Positions 29,152 to 30,396 of a stretch of 30,396 bases of DNA are shown one piece after another. The DNA is from Bacteroidaceae bacterium (GTDB lineage: Bacteria; Bacteroidota; Bacteroidia; Bacteroidales; Bacteroidaceae): contig CAAGNV010000062.1 in assembly GCA_900771425.1 (NCBI GenBank), positions 1 to 30,396 of the forward strand, in the 5' to 3' direction. Every line of letters begins with the position of its first letter. Within the stretch, counting starts at the first letter, position 1. Below the pieces are notes generated by a model. The model was given only the letters and a program-made list of their open reading frames with translations, was not told where the DNA came from and made no database searches. A program made the position numbers and the translations under genes.

Positions 29152-30396
29152 TCAGGCAATTTCAATCTTGACAGTCTCATCGACGAGTTTTGCCTCAAGT
29201 ACTGAACCTTGCTTTGGGGCTTCTTCGACAATGAGTTCTGACAATGGGTCTTCGATGTGTTGCTGAATGGCACGTCGCAATGGGCGGGCACCGAATTGCT
29301 TGTCGTAGCCTTTCTTGGCAATGAACTCTTTTGCTTCGGGTGTTATGTTCAGGGTATAGCCCATAGTGCTGACTCTTGTAAGCAATGATTGCAGTTCCAG
29401 ATCGACGATTTTCAGTATGGCATCGAGGCTGAGCTGGTCAAACGTGATGATCTCGTCAATACGGTTTAGGAACTCTGGCGAGAACTGCTTGTTGAGTGCC
29501 TTTTGTATGACGCTGCGGCTGACCTCTTTGTCGTCCTTGCCTTCCATTGCCGAGAACCCGATGCCTCTGCCGAAGTCCTTGAGTTGACGTGTACCGACGT
29601 TTGAAGTCATGATGATGACGGTGTTGCGGAAATCGACTGTTCGACCGTTAGAGTCAGTAAGTCGTCCGTCGTCCATTACCTGAAGCAGTATGTTGAATAC
29701 GTCTGTGTGAGCTTTTTCGATTTCATCGAGAAGCACGATAGAGTAGGGCTTGCGGCGGACTTTCTCTGTTAGCATGCCACCTTCTTCGTATCCGACGTAT
29801 CCTGGAGGTGCGCCCACGAGGCGACTGACTGTAAATTTCTCCATGTACTCGCTCATGTCAACACGAACCAATGCATCGCTCGAGCCGAACATGTGCTCTG
29901 CCAGTTTCTTGGCGAGGTATGTCTTGCCGACGCCTGTAGGTCCGAGAAACATGAATACTCCGATAGGGCGTGCAGGGTCTTTCAGTCCGATGCGGCTGCG
30001 CTGGATTGCACTCACGAGCTTGTCGATGGCTGAATCCTGGGCAATGACTTTGCTCTTGAGTTCCTGGCGCATGCCTTTCAGTCGTACGCCTTCGTCGGTT
30101 GCCATCTTCTGGACTGGTATGCCGGTCATGACCGAGACTGTCTCTGCAACTTTTTCAGCATCAACTGTCTCGCGGCATTCGATGAGGCTCTCTTCCCACT
30201 TCTTCTTCATTGTGTCGAGCTGAACCTGCATCTGCTTCTGCGCATCTCTGTAGTTTGCAGCTTGCTCGTAATCCTGTGCTGCAACGGCTTCGTTCTTTTT
30301 TGTATTGATTTCGTCGAGCAGTATTTCCTGCTGTTCTATTTCCTTTGGTACGCTGAGGTTACCTATGTGCACGCGTGAACCGGCTTCGTCGAGGGC
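29152..30396 (-). CDS. clpC: ATP-dependent Clp protease ATPase subunit ClpC, C-terminal part (5' end off window)
   Basis: The frame is open to the right edge, where it reads ALDEAGSRVHIGNLS, so the start lies outside the window; 414 codons are visible. A UVR-type motif (AVAAQDYEQAANYRDAQ) in the middle region marks ClpC rather than ClpA or ClpB. The second AAA+ module shows GPTGVGKTYLAKKLAEH (Walker A), SIVLLDEIEKAH (Walker B), IIMTSNVG (sensor 1) and FLNRIDEIITF (arginine finger), then the D2-small domain with KQFGARPLRRAIQ. GYVGYEEGG is the substrate-gripping pore loop. ClpC unfolds proteins for ClpP. Missing here are the N-domain and first AAA+ module. It is upstream of the PurF-like gene on the same strand with no terminator between. 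Confidence 0.96.
   Translation of the reverse strand, partial: ALDEAGSRVHIGNLSVPKEIEQQEILLDEINTKKNEAVAAQDYEQAANYRDAQKQMQVQLDTMKKKWEESLIECRETVDAEKVAETVSVMTGIPVQKMATDEGVRLKGMRQELKSKVIAQDSAIDKLVSAIQRSRIGLKDPARPIGVFMFLGPTGVGKTYLAKKLAEHMFGSSDALVRVDMSEYMEKFTVSRLVGAPPGYVGYEEGGMLTEKVRRKPYSIVLLDEIEKAHTDVFNILLQVMDDGRLTDSNGRTVDFRNTVIIMTSNVGTRQLKDFGRGIGFSAMEGKDDKEVSRSVIQKALNKQFSPEFLNRIDEIITFDQLSLDAILKIVDLELQSLLTRVSTMGYTLNITPEAKEFIAKKGYDKQFGARPLRRAIQQHIEDPLSELIVEEAPKQGSVLEAKLVDETVKIEIA

Overview
The window looks like a Bacteroidales chromosome, most likely Prevotella or a close relative. The evidence is the repeated Bacteroidetes-type promoter -7 box (TAnnTTTG), an Oar-like TonB-dependent receptor, a type IX secretion-like C-terminal tail on a GH27 enzyme, BACON-type lipoprotein domains, a serine palmitoyltransferase (sphingolipid synthesis), DUF4301, DUF6249 and DUF5056 proteins, and the lack of strong Shine-Dalgarno sequences. 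Species cannot be fixed from the sequence alone.

Layout. 1-~845: end of an IS4-like insertion sequence whose transposase runs off the left edge; it abuts and has apparently decapitated a coding sequence (848-1411). 1461-4275: a secreted YARHG-domain protein and a secreted GH27 alpha-galactosidase-type enzyme with a carbohydrate-binding module. 4393-9626: a complete transcription unit with a Bacteroidetes promoter, a ~195-nt structured leader, an Oar-like TonB-dependent receptor, a surface lipoprotein of BACON and repeated OB-like domains, and a terminator. 9941-15431: housekeeping genes on the + strand (AlkD-like DNA glycosylase, SDR epimerase, rubrerythrin, DUF4301 protein, PurT). 15568-15641: tRNA-Arg(TCT), minus strand. 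15737-18381: serine palmitoyltransferase divergent from a diacylglycerol/sphingosine-kinase-family lipid kinase. 18734-19216: cytidine deaminase. 19389-22680: a minus-strand BlaI / M56-TonB / TPR operon with a palindromic operator at its promoter. 22793-22902: five 22-nt tandem repeats. 22909-23414: YoeB-type toxin-antitoxin pair. 23564-24181: short FNT-family channel. 24344-25774: DUF6249 protein, ECF sigma factor and DUF5056-like small protein as an overlapping operon that collides tail to tail with ysxC. 26384-26643: AT-rich and GC-rich tandem repeats and a terminator. 26682-30396: minus-strand prs, a PurF-like protein whose glutaminase site is lost, and the C-terminal half of ClpC, running off the right edge.

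The themes are envelope nutrient uptake (GH27; TonB receptor plus lipoprotein), PRPP and purine metabolism (prs, PurF-like, PurT), sphingolipid metabolism (SPT plus lipid kinase), and two membrane-linked regulatory operons (BlaI/M56 and the ECF sigma set). I found no CRISPR array, prophage or obvious defence island. The most noteworthy items are the glutaminase-dead PurF homologue next to prs, the receptor/OB-lipoprotein pair, and several families of short intergenic repeats.
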